IMG/VR virus record: IMGVR_UViG_3300022744_000027
Location: 1 to 64,000 of that record
Source: a virus
DNA: 64,000 nt
Reading direction: 5' to 3' (one strand)
Shown here: positions 35,401 to 42,434 of the stretch, one piece after another
How the letters are laid out: the number at the start of each line of letters is the position of its first letter
Numbering within the stretch: position 1 is the stretch's first letter
Program-made: the position numbers and the translations under genes
Notes under the pieces: model-generated
What the model saw: only the letters and a program-made list of their open reading frames with translations
The model's database searches: none
Told to the model about the DNA's origin: nothing

Positions 35401-37017
35401 GCCCTCCACACCCAACCCAGCCAGGGCGGTCTGAGCCGTGAGCGCCTGCTTCTTGGCGTAGGTCTGCTTGGCTCCGGCCTTCGAGTCGATAAAGGCCTGC
35501 AGCCCGGCGGTGTCGCCAGCGAAGGCCATGGCCTCGATTTTTGCCAGCGCGGCGTTGTGGCTCTTGGCGTTGGTGTTTTCGGCGGGCAGCTTCAGCTTGA
35601 ACCACGGGATGGATTGCAGGTTCTGCAGCTGCTGGGCGGAGAGTGCGCCAGGGGTGGTGGCGGCCGGCTTTTGAGCAAGCAACGACGAAATGTAATCTTT
35701 GACCGACTGCTTTAGCCCAGCCTCTGGCGACATCCACTCCTCAAGCTCCGACCACTCACCCTTGGAGGCGAGCTTGTCAAACATGGCCTTAGAGCTGGGC
35801 GTCATCACGAACGCGCCGCCCTGCGTTTTCCAGTGGCCGTCCTTGAGTACCATCGTGGAGCCGTTTGCCCCGGGTTTTGTGTCGCCCTCTTTCGGACCGG
35901 TGTCAGTCACCTGCACACCCATGGCGCCTGCCACAGCGGCCATGGCAGCGGCAGCGCCGTGCCAGCCTTTGTCGAGCGCCTGCTTATGCGCGACCTTGAT
36001 GCCGTCGGCGTCGCCATTCATGGCGGAGTCGTGAGCCAGCTTTCCGGTTGGGGTAGACAGCGAAAAGCCCATCGCTCCATCACCGGGCAGGTCGGTGTGC
36101 GCGGCCTTTATTTCCTCGGGGGTCAGCTTTTTAACAGCCGACTCCACAAACGGCTTGGCCGTGCCTTTTTCGATAGCGGTATGCAGCGAGGACTTGGGGA
36201 TTGCGACGGTATTCTTCTGGCCGGGCACCTTGGCGCCCAGCTTATTCAGGTAATACTGGTCCTCGTTTTGGTTGTAGACCACCCACTTGCCGGCGTTCAT
36301 CTTCTCGTACTGGCTGGAGAACTCGAAGACGGTGCCGGTCGAAACATTTGCCTGCTTCTCAGCCAGAACCTTCTGCGCGTAGGCCACGATGTGCGGGTTG
36401 TGCGCGTTGTTGGCGATCACAGCCTCAAGCAAGTCATGCGACCCGGCGTCAATCGTGGCCTTGGTCTTGGGAGGGATTGGCGCAGAGGCGGCGGGCTCGG
36501 CTGGCTCCGCAGCCTTCGGTGCCAGGTGCTCAGGCAGTCCAGTCGGATGCGGGTCGGCGGGCTCGGCCACCTGGGCGGCGGCGTGGGTACCGGGTTTCTG
36601 GCCCGGGGTGACGGTGTGCGCAGAGCCGTGAAGACCAAGCAAGTGGTTGGCAATCTTCGCCAACTTCTGCCCATAGGTATTCGACCCAAACGACGCACCA
36701 ACGATGGCCGTCACATCACCAGCGTCAGACCACGCGCGCAGCTTTTCCAGCGCCTTATTGAAAACGGGCGCGTTCACATTCGAGTCCGGCAGCTTCAGCG
36801 CGGACCATTGGTCGTCGGTAAAGTGCGCGGCGGCCTCGTGGTGCCCGGCAGACTTGGGATGCGCGGCGACCGGCGCGCCCTTGGGGGCTGGTGCGTCGTG
36901 GGTGATCTTCCGCCACCGGGGAGGGTTGCCGTAAAGAGCGTACCCACCCTTATGGGCAATCGAGGTGCCGGTGCCGGGTCCGGATTTCAGCAGCAGGATG
37001 AGACGCGGTGTGTTCAT
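32476..37017 (-). CDS. giant effector: kinase-like domain plus C-terminal ADP-ribosyltransferase
   Basis: 1513 residues. N-terminus (1-40, S-I-A-H-K-G-G-Y-A-L-Y) resembles virion-cargo leaders. About 50-960 contains several helical units of the type A-x-A-G-D-x-x-G-L-x-A-x-I-D and two copies of G-P-K-E-G-D-T-K-P-G-A. A HipA/lipid-kinase-like domain follows: W-Y-C-K-F-P near 960, E-V-L-A-A-K-L-Y-A-L-A-G, D-A-W-L-G-N-W-D-V-V-G near 1030 and V-D-A-G-G-S-L. The C-terminus is an ADP-ribosyltransferase: Y-T-G-S-S-Y near 1355, Arg in L-S-R-K near 1396, S-T-S near 1425 and E-D-E near 1467, the R-S-E order. Probably injected, like T4 Alt; modification targets unknown. Late-type element at 15-base spacing. 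Confidence 0.7.
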   Translation of the reverse strand: MNTPRLILLLKSGPGTGTSIAHKGGYALYGNPPRWRKITHDAPAPKGAPVAAHPKSAGHHEAAAHFTDDQWSALKLPDSNVNAPVFNKALEKLRAWSDAGDVTAIVGASFGSNTYGQKLAKIANHLLGLHGSAHTVTPGQKPGTHAAAQVAEPADPHPTGLPEHLAPKAAEPAEPAASAPIPPKTKATIDAGSHDLLEAVIANNAHNPHIVAYAQKVLAEKQANVSTGTVFEFSSQYEKMNAGKWVVYNQNEDQYYLNKLGAKVPGQKNTVAIPKSSLHTAIEKGTAKPFVESAVKKLTPEEIKAAHTDLPGDGAMGFSLSTPTGKLAHDSAMNGDADGIKVAHKQALDKGWHGAAAAMAAVAGAMGVQVTDTGPKEGDTKPGANGSTMVLKDGHWKTQGGAFVMTPSSKAMFDKLASKGEWSELEEWMSPEAGLKQSVKDYISSLLAQKPAATTPGALSAQQLQNLQSIPWFKLKLPAENTNAKSHNAALAKIEAMAFAGDTAGLQAFIDSKAGAKQTYAKKQALTAQTALAGLGVEGATAAVPVQPAPAGAGVSLDGLSDAESKLLKDAIGAGSTETLQQLAKNAANPALKTAASHALSMMAASAVPPPPAADPYPVVSEWKAAISAGKVPTKAQAEAYEALTDHDPDAAMEYFMDAVNESMPAENQTDEDYDDALEAAQQKAHKLQGHALAGTKPQRASQAAPTTVEQGPKEGDTKPGADGMLVFKNGHWVKQDDGMGGWAHSASNPGLDGNPSLEFEKDGKGYYLAGGGDDGFEFGVTDGSFSEPDTIPGETLAEILPQMKAMGYPIPPDAALQKLDPSYQPAAPATVQAPSTKALKPGHAIKIMASVAAKTATGNKDKFKAMAVAGDVAGLQAWIDNESKGKPASKKVAQALIDAMTGGVGAKPAAPAAPSAPAAPAASAPISAGGMLPMDGWAQTGGQGGSNPGGKFKDQSGQEWYCKFPADADTAKSEVLAAKLYALAGLSSQDAVLVTKGGKVGIASKWVDIKKAATPGALAKVDGAQAGFAVDAWLGNWDVVGLGYDNLQVGPDGKAHRVDAGGSLEYRAQGEKKPFGSKVDELDTLLDAGKNPQAASVFKGMTKADLTASAAKVLAISDVAIRAMVNQYGPGDAAAKTKLAETLIARKADLAKRFPAAVKKKKAPVFKPEDISAPPSFLNWGGNGSSGPSSKEFLNKANEEAVQAVFAAAKTGDLDAIKGLKAKVYDKDTGHVTGEKPVLEHPSQHVKGYAQQAVNEINYQLNPPKKFRFDGGHPLHSLNAAYPAFTGPASSSVAQKLGKFIVLGEPGAVNLADLGLPEKIKHAEGGGALSAQTYAKQAQAAIAKMPATQKQAVKSYTGSSYKAMNGSLWDGNPSGAAKAAGEALKTLGHDIAPGTVLSRKISLHGSDLDQLLKSSGKILQEPAIMSTSIRPSSWHGNVHLKLHVGPGVKGLWVGHHSIAGGGALSSNSGEDEMILPPGTRLMILSVKGKDGDADGFGKSSSHVIEAVILPTE

Positions 37018-37039
37018 CCGCGCATTTTGAAGTCACGAC
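37018..37039 (-). promoter_or_regulatory. late-type promoter element for the giant effector gene
   Basis: GTCGTGAC core (37039-37032), -10-like CAAAAT at -12 to -7, ATG 15 bases after the 7-base core; no ribosome site. Confidence 0.6.
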
Positions 37040-37050
37040 GCGCGGCCGCG

Positions 37051-37371
37051 TCAGGCGACCGGCACGACCTTGCAGGTCTTCGCGCCGAACTGGACCTCCA
37101 CGTCCACGGCGAACACGCCAGACAGGCGGATCGGCGCGCGCTTGATGGACAGCGACTCGGCGTGCGTGAGCATGTCCACCGACCACTCGTACTCGGGCAT
37201 TTTTCGCGCCAGGCGCTTTGCCATCTTCATGGCCATGCCCTCGGTGGGGCGGATGGTGTAGATCATCCGGCGGCCGGGGTCTTGCGCGGGGAAGCCCGGG
37301 ATTACCACGAGGATGGTCGGGTACTTCCGGGGAGGCTTCTTTTCCTTGGGCGGGGCGGCGGTTTCAGCCAT
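37051..37371 (-). CDS. small uncharacterised protein
   Basis: 106 residues from ATG 37371 with a GGGAGG site. Lysine/proline-rich N-terminus, then I-L-V-V-I-P-G-F-P and a beta-rich C-terminal part (I-R-L-S-G-V-F-A-V-D-V-E-V-Q-F). It overlaps the zinc-finger gene upstream by eight bases. No family recognised. Confidence 0.5.
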   Translation of the reverse strand: MAETAAPPKEKKPPRKYPTILVVIPGFPAQDPGRRMIYTIRPTEGMAMKMAKRLARKMPEYEWSVDMLTHAESLSIKRAPIRLSGVFAVDVEVQFGAKTCKVVPVA

Positions 37372-37597
37372 GCGACCTCCCGAGGTTGTACCAGTGGGCG
37401 GCATTGGCCGAGACGTGACCGCCGCACCCCAGGCATCGCCACTTTGCGCTGATCCGGGCCGGGTCTTCGCACTCGAAGTCGTGGCGCGGGCACGTATTCA
37501 GCATGGCGTTGTTGGCCTTCACCTCGTCCCAGATTTCCTGCATGGCAGCGCGGCTCAAGCCGACGACCGAGCCCAGGTTGTCAAGGGAATCAGCCAC
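37364..37597 (-). CDS. small zinc-finger protein
   Basis: 77 residues from a GTG at 37597 that has GGGAG eight bases upstream. Helical N-terminus, then C-P-R-H-D-F-E-C and W-R-C-L-G-C-G-G-H-V-S, four cysteine/histidine ligands suited to one zinc, and a closing A-H-W-Y-N-L-G. Small phage proteins of this pattern are common and uncharacterised. Confidence 0.6.
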   Translation of the reverse strand: MADSLDNLGSVVGLSRAAMQEIWDEVKANNAMLNTCPRHDFECEDPARISAKWRCLGCGGHVSANAAHWYNLGRSHG

Positions 37598-37703
37598 GCA
37601 AACACTCCCGGAGCGCCCGGTGTGCGCCCTGAACTCGAACAACCAGCGCGAAAGCCACGCCAGCCAAGGCGCGGCGCACGCAGGTCGAATGACTTAGGAT
37701 CAT
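37590..37703 (-). CDS. possible 37-residue basic protein
   Basis: Short frame (start M-I-L-S-H-S-T-C-V-R-R, end L-R-E-C-L-R-G) that ends on the GTG start of the next gene, a coupling arrangement frequent in this window. No ribosome site is visible, so it may not be expressed. Confidence 0.3.
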   Translation of the reverse strand: MILSHSTCVRRALAGVAFALVVRVQGAHRALRECLRG

Positions 37704-37716
37704 CGGGAGGGCCACA

Positions 37717-38328
37717 TCACAGCACCACCCAGTCGATGGCCAGCATGTCAGACTGGCTAGCGAGCCAGCCCATCAGAATCTCGCCCGTTGCGGTCTTCAT
37801 GGTGATGCAGGGCAGCACGGTGGCAAAACCGCCGTTTTCCTCGGCATAGGCGCGGTTGTTTTCGCTCCAGAAAGATGCCGCGGGGATGCTGCGGGCGAGA
37901 GTGAATGGACCGGAGGACGCGGGTGCAGACAGTGAAAGCCACATGCCCTTGCCATTCCAGCCAGCACGCGCAACGCGGTGGCCCGCCTTCAGGGCGCGGA
38001 TCGCGTCGCCGAAGTCGAGCGAGCGAACAGCGCCATCCGCCGTCTCAACCAGCGTGTATCCGGACTCAAACGCGCCAGCTGGCGACCAGGACTGGTAGCC
38101 GTCCTCGTAGACGACGAGGTAGCCGCCAACGAGCAAGTCGGCATCACCCAGAACATCCGGGCAATGCTTAGCAACCCATGACGCCTGCACCTCGTGCGGG
38201 GCAAACCGCTCGTCCTCGAAGTGCAACTCGAAACCGCGCGGGTTCGGGATCACGGCCTTGATTTTCAGGGCCGACACCCGCTTGTGGGACTGGTAGCGCG
38301 GCAGGGCGCGCAGGAACGCTGCGCTCAT
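37717..38328 (-). CDS. DUF2829 / Tad2-like protein fused to a phage N-terminal domain
   Basis: 203 residues in two parts. Residues 8-95 (R-Y-Q-S-H-K-R-V-S-A-L-K-I, G-G-Y-L-V-V-Y-E-D-G-Y, A-F-E-S-G-Y-T) form a small domain common in phages. Residues 104-203 are DUF2829: D-F-G-D-A-I-R-A-L-K-A-G, R-A-G-W-N-G-K-G-M-W-L, L-P-C-I-T-M-K-T-A-T-G-E and W-L-A-S-Q-S-D-M-L-A-I-D-W. Characterised DUF2829 proteins (Tad2) bind the cyclic ADP-ribose signal of Thoeris defence. Whether this copy does is inference from family membership. It starts four bases inside the upstream gene. Confidence 0.8.
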   Translation of the reverse strand: MSAAFLRALPRYQSHKRVSALKIKAVIPNPRGFELHFEDERFAPHEVQASWVAKHCPDVLGDADLLVGGYLVVYEDGYQSWSPAGAFESGYTLVETADGAVRSLDFGDAIRALKAGHRVARAGWNGKGMWLSLSAPASSGPFTLARSIPAASFWSENNRAYAEENGGFATVLPCITMKTATGEILMGWLASQSDMLAIDWVVL

Positions 38329-38651
38329 ACGGCACCCCCTGCAGCCAGTCGATCACGCAGGGCGTAGCCCATGAGGGGCCACAACTCAGAGCGGGCGTTG
38401 TCGATGGCCACCTGCTCACCGATCTCGGCGCGGTCGTTTTCAGGCGACACGCTGACGGACGGGCGGCCTGTGACGGCGTAACCGCTTCGAGTCGTGAGAA
38501 CGGCCCAGCGCAGCACCTGGCCGCTCTGGCTGACGTGCTTCACGATCTCGGTGTGCACGATGTTTGCCGCCAGATCGGCTGGTGTGACGCGCGGAGCGGT
38601 CGCGCCAAGCGCCACGACGCGGGCCTCAATGGCCTGGTCGGCCGCGCTCAT
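38325..38651 (-). CDS. Gp49-like phage protein
   Basis: 108 residues from ATG 38651. Pattern matches the phage Gp49 family: I-V-H-T-E-I-V-K-H near 30, a beta pair with G-Y-A-V-T-G-R-P-S-V-S-V, S-P-E-N-D-R-A-E-I-G-E-Q-V-A, and the end A-R-S-E-L-W-P-L-M-G-Y-A-L. Family role unknown; often encoded near replication or late-regulation genes. Overlaps both neighbours by four bases. Confidence 0.65.
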   Translation of the reverse strand: MSAADQAIEARVVALGATAPRVTPADLAANIVHTEIVKHVSQSGQVLRWAVLTTRSGYAVTGRPSVSVSPENDRAEIGEQVAIDNARSELWPLMGYALRDRLAAGGAV

Positions 38652-39031
38652 TGCACCACCTCGGGAGCCTTCACCATCCCGATGGACTCGCGGGCCTTGA
38701 GCACCTTGTCGGCGTCGGCCAGGCGGTTGATCATGTCCACAGCGGCAGGGTCGCCAGCAGCAGCGGCGGCCTCGACGGACTTGGACGCGCCAACCGTGTC
38801 GAACACGAACGTGCACTTGTGCTGGGTTCCACCAACGGGGAAGCTGGTGCCGTCCCACACGACGGGCAGGTCTTCGACGTGCTGCTCAACGGATGTGGAC
38901 ACGCCCATCAGCACCAGAGGCGGCAGGTCGGAGACGAACTCGCCGTCGCCCTTGTGAACGAAAAGCATGTTGCCGCCTGTGGGGCTGGCAACGACGATGG
39001 CGGCGTCTTTTGGAAGGGTGAATTTGAACAC
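38648..39031 (-). CDS. uncharacterised protein
   Basis: 127 residues, GTG start with AGGAG eight bases upstream. Beta-rich first 80 residues (A-I-V-V-A-S-P-T-G-G-N-M-L-F-V-H-K-G) and a helical, acidic end. No family recognised. Confidence 0.55.
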   Translation of the reverse strand: MFKFTLPKDAAIVVASPTGGNMLFVHKGDGEFVSDLPPLVLMGVSTSVEQHVEDLPVVWDGTSFPVGGTQHKCTFVFDTVGASKSVEAAAAAGDPAAVDMINRLADADKVLKARESIGMVKAPEVVQ

Positions 39032-39071
39032 GGCGACTCCTGAAAAAATTGATGAGGGTTGATTCTACCCG

Positions 39072-40508
39072 TCAGAACGGCTGGCCGTCGTCCTCGTCGG
39101 GCGCGGGCTCGGTGAGGTCAGCCGGAGCGCGCACCTCGCCATCGCGGGGGAACGGCTCGCCGGTCACGGCGTGCACAGCCTTGCGGCCGGTCAGCATCTC
39201 CCAGCGGCGCACGGCCACGTCCACGAACTTGGGGTCCAGCTCTGAGACGCGGGCGATCAGGCCCATGCGGTCGGCGGCAATCATCGTGGTACCGGAACCC
39301 GAGAACCAGTCGATCACGACGTCGCCCGGGCGGCTGGACGGCTTCATCAGCTTCTCCCACAGGCCCACGGGTTTGGTGGTGGGGTGCAGCTCGGAGCGCG
39401 AAGGCTTGTCGTGGTAGATGACCGAGCCGGGCACTTCCTCGATGGTCGCCTGGCCGTCCACCACCAGCACGGTGTCGCCGACGGTGATGGCCCAGCGGCC
39501 GTCGTCCAGCTTTCGCACGGGGCCGGACTCGCCGTAATCGACCACGGTGGTGCGCTTGCGGCCGCCGTACCAACGGTGAGCGGCGCCGGGTTTCCACCCG
39601 TACAGGATGGGCTCGTGCTGCCACTGGTAGTCGGAGCGACCGAGCACCAAGGAATTCTTGCGCCAGATCAGGCAGCCGGACAGCTTGAAGCCGGTGGAGC
39701 GGAAGGCGTCGCGGAAGTTCAAGCCCTCGGTGTCGGCGTGGGCAACGTAGATCGGCGCGCCGGGCTTCATGACCGTGAACATGGTCGCGTACCACGAGCC
39801 CAGCATCCGCCGGAATTCGGCATCGGCCATGTTGTCGTTCTTGATCGACCCAGCCAGCTTGGACTCGTAGGCCACGTTGTAAGGCGGATCGGTGACGCAC
39901 AGGTCGGCCATTTCGCCCTGCATGAGCTTGTCGATCAGGCCGGCATCGGAGCAGTCACCGCACAGGATGCGGTGGGGACCGCACACCCAAACGTCGCCCA
40001 AACGCGAGTGCGGCACGTCCGGCGTGGGTGGCACGGCATCGGGGTCGCCGCCACCCTCGGGAGGCTCAGGATCGACCATGCCCTCGAACAGCTTGGCCAG
40101 GTCTTCCTCGGCAAAGCCGGTGTACAGCTCGAGGTCGTAGCCAGCGGCGCGCAGGTCGTCGGTTTCGAGTTTCAGCATGTCAAGGTTCCAGGACGCGCCA
40201 GTTTCCGCGCTCCTGTTGTCCATGATCACGTAGGCTCGCCGGTCGATTTCCGACAGGTGGCTGATGTCGATGCACGGAACCCGCTCAAGCCCCAGCTTCT
40301 TTGCCGCCATCACGCGGCCATGTCCTGCGATGATCGTGCCGTCGGCAACGAGGCAGGGGTTGGTCCAGCCAAACCGCTCGATGCTGCCAGCGATTATTTC
40401 GATTTGAGCCGGACTGTGGTCCTTGGAATTTCGGGCGTATGGCAGCAAAGCCGCCACGGGAAGGAACTGAACCTTCATGTCTTCAGGCTGCTTGATGGGC
40501 GCGTTCAT
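39072..40508 (-). CDS. ParB-like nuclease domain fused to DNA methyltransferase
   Basis: 478 residues. Residues 12-100 are a ParB/sulfiredoxin-type domain (L-P-Y-A-R-N-S-K-D-H, I-I-A-G-H-G-R-V-M-A-A-K-K-L-G). Residues 165-450 are a beta-class N4/N6 amino-methyltransferase: catalytic D-P-P-Y (207-210), then the S-adenosylmethionine motif near 400 as D-W-F-S-G-S-G-T-T. This fusion is common in phages and is thought to modify phage DNA against restriction; target sequence unknown. Its 5' end overlaps the 3' end of the frameshifted HNH gene by 26 bases. Confidence 0.88.
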   Translation of the reverse strand: MNAPIKQPEDMKVQFLPVAALLPYARNSKDHSPAQIEIIAGSIERFGWTNPCLVADGTIIAGHGRVMAAKKLGLERVPCIDISHLSEIDRRAYVIMDNRSAETGASWNLDMLKLETDDLRAAGYDLELYTGFAEEDLAKLFEGMVDPEPPEGGGDPDAVPPTPDVPHSRLGDVWVCGPHRILCGDCSDAGLIDKLMQGEMADLCVTDPPYNVAYESKLAGSIKNDNMADAEFRRMLGSWYATMFTVMKPGAPIYVAHADTEGLNFRDAFRSTGFKLSGCLIWRKNSLVLGRSDYQWQHEPILYGWKPGAAHRWYGGRKRTTVVDYGESGPVRKLDDGRWAITVGDTVLVVDGQATIEEVPGSVIYHDKPSRSELHPTTKPVGLWEKLMKPSSRPGDVVIDWFSGSGTTMIAADRMGLIARVSELDPKFVDVAVRRWEMLTGRKAVHAVTGEPFPRDGEVRAPADLTEPAPDEDDGQPF

Positions 40509-41084
40509 TTGCGATCTTTTTCAAAGTATTGACGGTCAGGAGTTGGCGGTAACGCAGGCGGATGGACATGAACCACCCCACCGTCTCCGGCGAAGCGCCC
40601 AGCTTTTCCATTTGCTTGGTCGATGACTCCACGAGCTTGTGGCACGGAGGACAAAGCGGGATGAGGTTCGATTTGTCGTTGGAGCCGCCAGCGCGACGCG
40701 GCAGGATGTGGTGCGTTTCCAGCCTGCCCGGGACTTGCCGCAGCAGCCACAGAATGGCGTCCGTTTGATAACCTCAGCACTTAAACGCCGCCACGCAGCA
40801 CCCACCAAAGTTGGTGCCTTGACCTCCTTGCGCATCGAGGCCCAGTAGCACTCACGCCCGCAGAAGTTGGCCGACGAGTTGGTCTTGCCGCTCAAACGCC
40901 CGAGCTGGGCCACGAACGACTTGTCGCAGTGCTTGCAAACCCGCTCGACGGTCTTGGACTTGATGACGCAGTCGCGGGAGCAGTACGAGGCGGAGGCGTC
41001 CCGCACCCCCGAGGCAAACCGCGTGAACAGACCGCTGCACCCACAACACGTGAGCGTCAGCGTGCCACCACCGTGGTGCGCCAT
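40483..41084 (-). pseudogene. HNH endonuclease with internal frameshift
   Basis: The frame from ATG 41084 gives three CxxC zinc pairs and reaches C-G-C-C-G-K at about 40734, then loses sense. The -1 frame from that point reads P-G-R-L-E-T-H-H-I-L-P-R-R-A-G-G-S, then N-L-I-P-L-C-P-P-C-H-K and runs to a TGA at 40483. Together they form a standard HNH protein of about 200 residues with its catalytic H-H...N...H. One missing base near 40733 (expected AAG-GTC) explains the break. It may be a real mutation, a sequencing error or recoding. It lies between terS and the methyltransferase, where HNH genes often sit. Confidence 0.7.
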
Positions 41085-41689
41085 CAGAACTCACCGCCGT
41101 CGTTGGTACCGGGAGCAACGGCGGGCGCAGCAGCACCGCGCTCGACCACCACGACGGTCTGGCCGTCACCGGCACGCGCGTCGTGGTTGATGCCATAGGC
41201 ACGGCACTCGCCGACCTGCACCAGCGTCAGGGTCTCGGCGGTGATCTTCGCCAACTTGGCGCGCTCGAAGCCGCCAGCGATGTCGCCCTTGCCTGCCTGC
41301 TGCAGAGCCTCGTAGGCGACCTTACGGGGAGCCGCCCATTCCTTGCGGTGGCGGTCCAGCACCTCGGCGCGGACATCGGCGGCGAACTCCTGCGCCACTT
41401 CGCGCGAGGCCTCAGAGGCGGCGACTTCATCGGAGAGAGGTTTTCCTAATTCGGACATGCGAACCTTAAATTTATTGGCAAGCTCGCCAGCGCGAGCGGA
41501 AAGCCCGGCAGCAGCCCGGGTGGCGACAACCCACTTGCCCTCGGACTTCCACGAGCGAACCAGCTTCGGGTCCACGCCCACAGCGGCCGCAACGGTGTCG
41601 ACGGTTGCACCAGGCTGGCCCTCGAACAGCGCGCGGGCTGAGGCGCGGCGGCCGGCCATGTCCTCGACAAGTTTCTTTTTTACGGTCAT
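41084..41689 (-). CDS. putative small terminase subunit
   Basis: 201 residues. Residues 25-55 form a helix-turn-helix (V-D-T-V-A-A-A-V-G-V-D-P-K-L-V-R-S-W-K-S-E-G-K-W) typical of small terminases; a long helical middle (60-165) suits oligomerisation, and the end is Gly/Pro-rich. Small terminases recognise packaging sites and stimulate the large subunit. It is the first gene of a late-type unit (15-base spacing), about 11 kb upstream of the large terminase rather than beside it. Confidence 0.6.
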   Translation of the reverse strand: MTVKKKLVEDMAGRRASARALFEGQPGATVDTVAAAVGVDPKLVRSWKSEGKWVVATRAAAGLSARAGELANKFKVRMSELGKPLSDEVAASEASREVAQEFAADVRAEVLDRHRKEWAAPRKVAYEALQQAGKGDIAGGFERAKLAKITAETLTLVQVGECRAYGINHDARAGDGQTVVVVERGAAAPAVAPGTNDGGEF

Positions 41690-41711
41690 GGGCGAATCCT
41701 GCCATCACGAC
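41690..41711 (-). promoter_or_regulatory. late-type promoter element for terS unit
   Basis: GTCGTGAT core (41711-41704), -10-like CAGGAT at -12 to -7, ATG 15 bases after the 7-base core. Confidence 0.6.
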
Positions 41712-41815
41712 CTGGAGCGCCCGCGTCGCGCCCTTGAGGCGGCCAGAACGGGCGAAACCCACGCCCAGCAAGGCCCGGCGGGCATGGGCTTGGTGACTTG
41801 CAATCATTTCGACAA

Positions 41816-41843
41816 GAAAAAGGCCCAGCGGTGGGGCTGGGCC
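41816..41843 (-). terminator. rho-independent terminator
   Basis: Minus-strand stem GGCCCAGC / GCTGGGCC (41843-41836 with 41829-41822), six-base loop, five Ts then CTT. It ends the minus-strand unit that runs from 45216. Confidence 0.8.
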
Positions 41844-41860
41844 AGTAGGGAGGAACAACG

Positions 41861-42109
41861 TCAGCGAGCAGAGCACCACCATCGCCAAGTGCCCCGACTG
41901 CGCCACAGCCAGCGGACGCCCCATACGGCAGCGTCCAGCAGCAGGAGCACAACAACCCCACCGGAAATGAGCAACGGGCCCGCCAGCAGCGCGAACAGCC
42001 ACGGGCCCCCGATGATGATCAGGTAGGCCAGCAGCGACAGCCACAGCGTGACGGCGTACAGGCAGGCAATCAGGACGTGCACGGACAGAACCCCAGCGGC
42101 GACGGCCAA
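41861..42109 (-). CDS. membrane protein
   Basis: 82 residues from a TTG start (no ATG available in frame; a CTG upstream is possible). Two or three hydrophobic spans: V-L-I-A-C-L-Y-A-V-T-L-W-L-S-L-L, I-I-I-G-G-P-W-L-F-A-L-L-A-G-P and I-S-G-G-V-V-V-L-L-L-L, then a Trp/Arg-rich cytoplasmic end. Last gene before the terminator. Could be a holin-like or superinfection-exclusion protein; nothing decides it. Confidence 0.45.
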   Translation of the reverse strand: MAVAAGVLSVHVLIACLYAVTLWLSLLAYLIIIGGPWLFALLAGPLLISGGVVVLLLLDAAVWGVRWLWRSRGTWRWWCSAR

Positions 42110-42170
42110 TGGTAGGACGGCGGGCAGGTCCGGGCTCAGGGGAAGGCGGGAAAAGCCGTGATGGGCCGGG

Positions 42171-42404
42171 TCAACTCAGGGCCTCGCGCCAGCGGATGGG
42201 CCAGAGCACGGCGTACTCGAACGCCACGACGAGTAGCGAGACGGAAGCCAACAAGGCGGCAGCCCAGAGCGGCAAGCCGGAACGACGCGCCTCGTGAACG
42301 ACGTAGTCGATGGATTGTTGGTGGCACAGCATCCGCGCCAAGGAGATGCCCGACACGGAGCAGCCGATAGCGACGTAGGCGAGAAGGAGGTCGGAGGCGG
42401 TCAT
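42171..42404 (-). CDS. two-span membrane protein
   Basis: 77 residues: span one L-L-L-A-Y-V-A-I-G-C-S-V-S-G, a polar loop with H-Q-Q-S-I-D-Y-V-V-H-E-A-R-R, span two L-W-A-A-A-L-L-A-S-V-S-L-L-V-V. Preceded by a late-type element variant ending one base before the ATG. Function unknown. Confidence 0.55.
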   Translation of the reverse strand: MTASDLLLAYVAIGCSVSGISLARMLCHQQSIDYVVHEARRSGLPLWAAALLASVSLLVVAFEYAVLWPIRWREALS

Positions 42405-42405
42405 G

Positions 42406-42427
42406 GGGCGGATTGTGACGTCACGCC
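42406..42427 (-). promoter_or_regulatory. late-type promoter element, GGCGTGAC variant
   Basis: GGCGTGAC (42427-42420) with conserved A and T of the -10-like part; spacing to ATG 42404 is 16, one more than the usual 15. The core sits in a GTGACGTCAC palindrome. Confidence 0.45.
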
Positions 42428-42434
42428 CAGGTGG

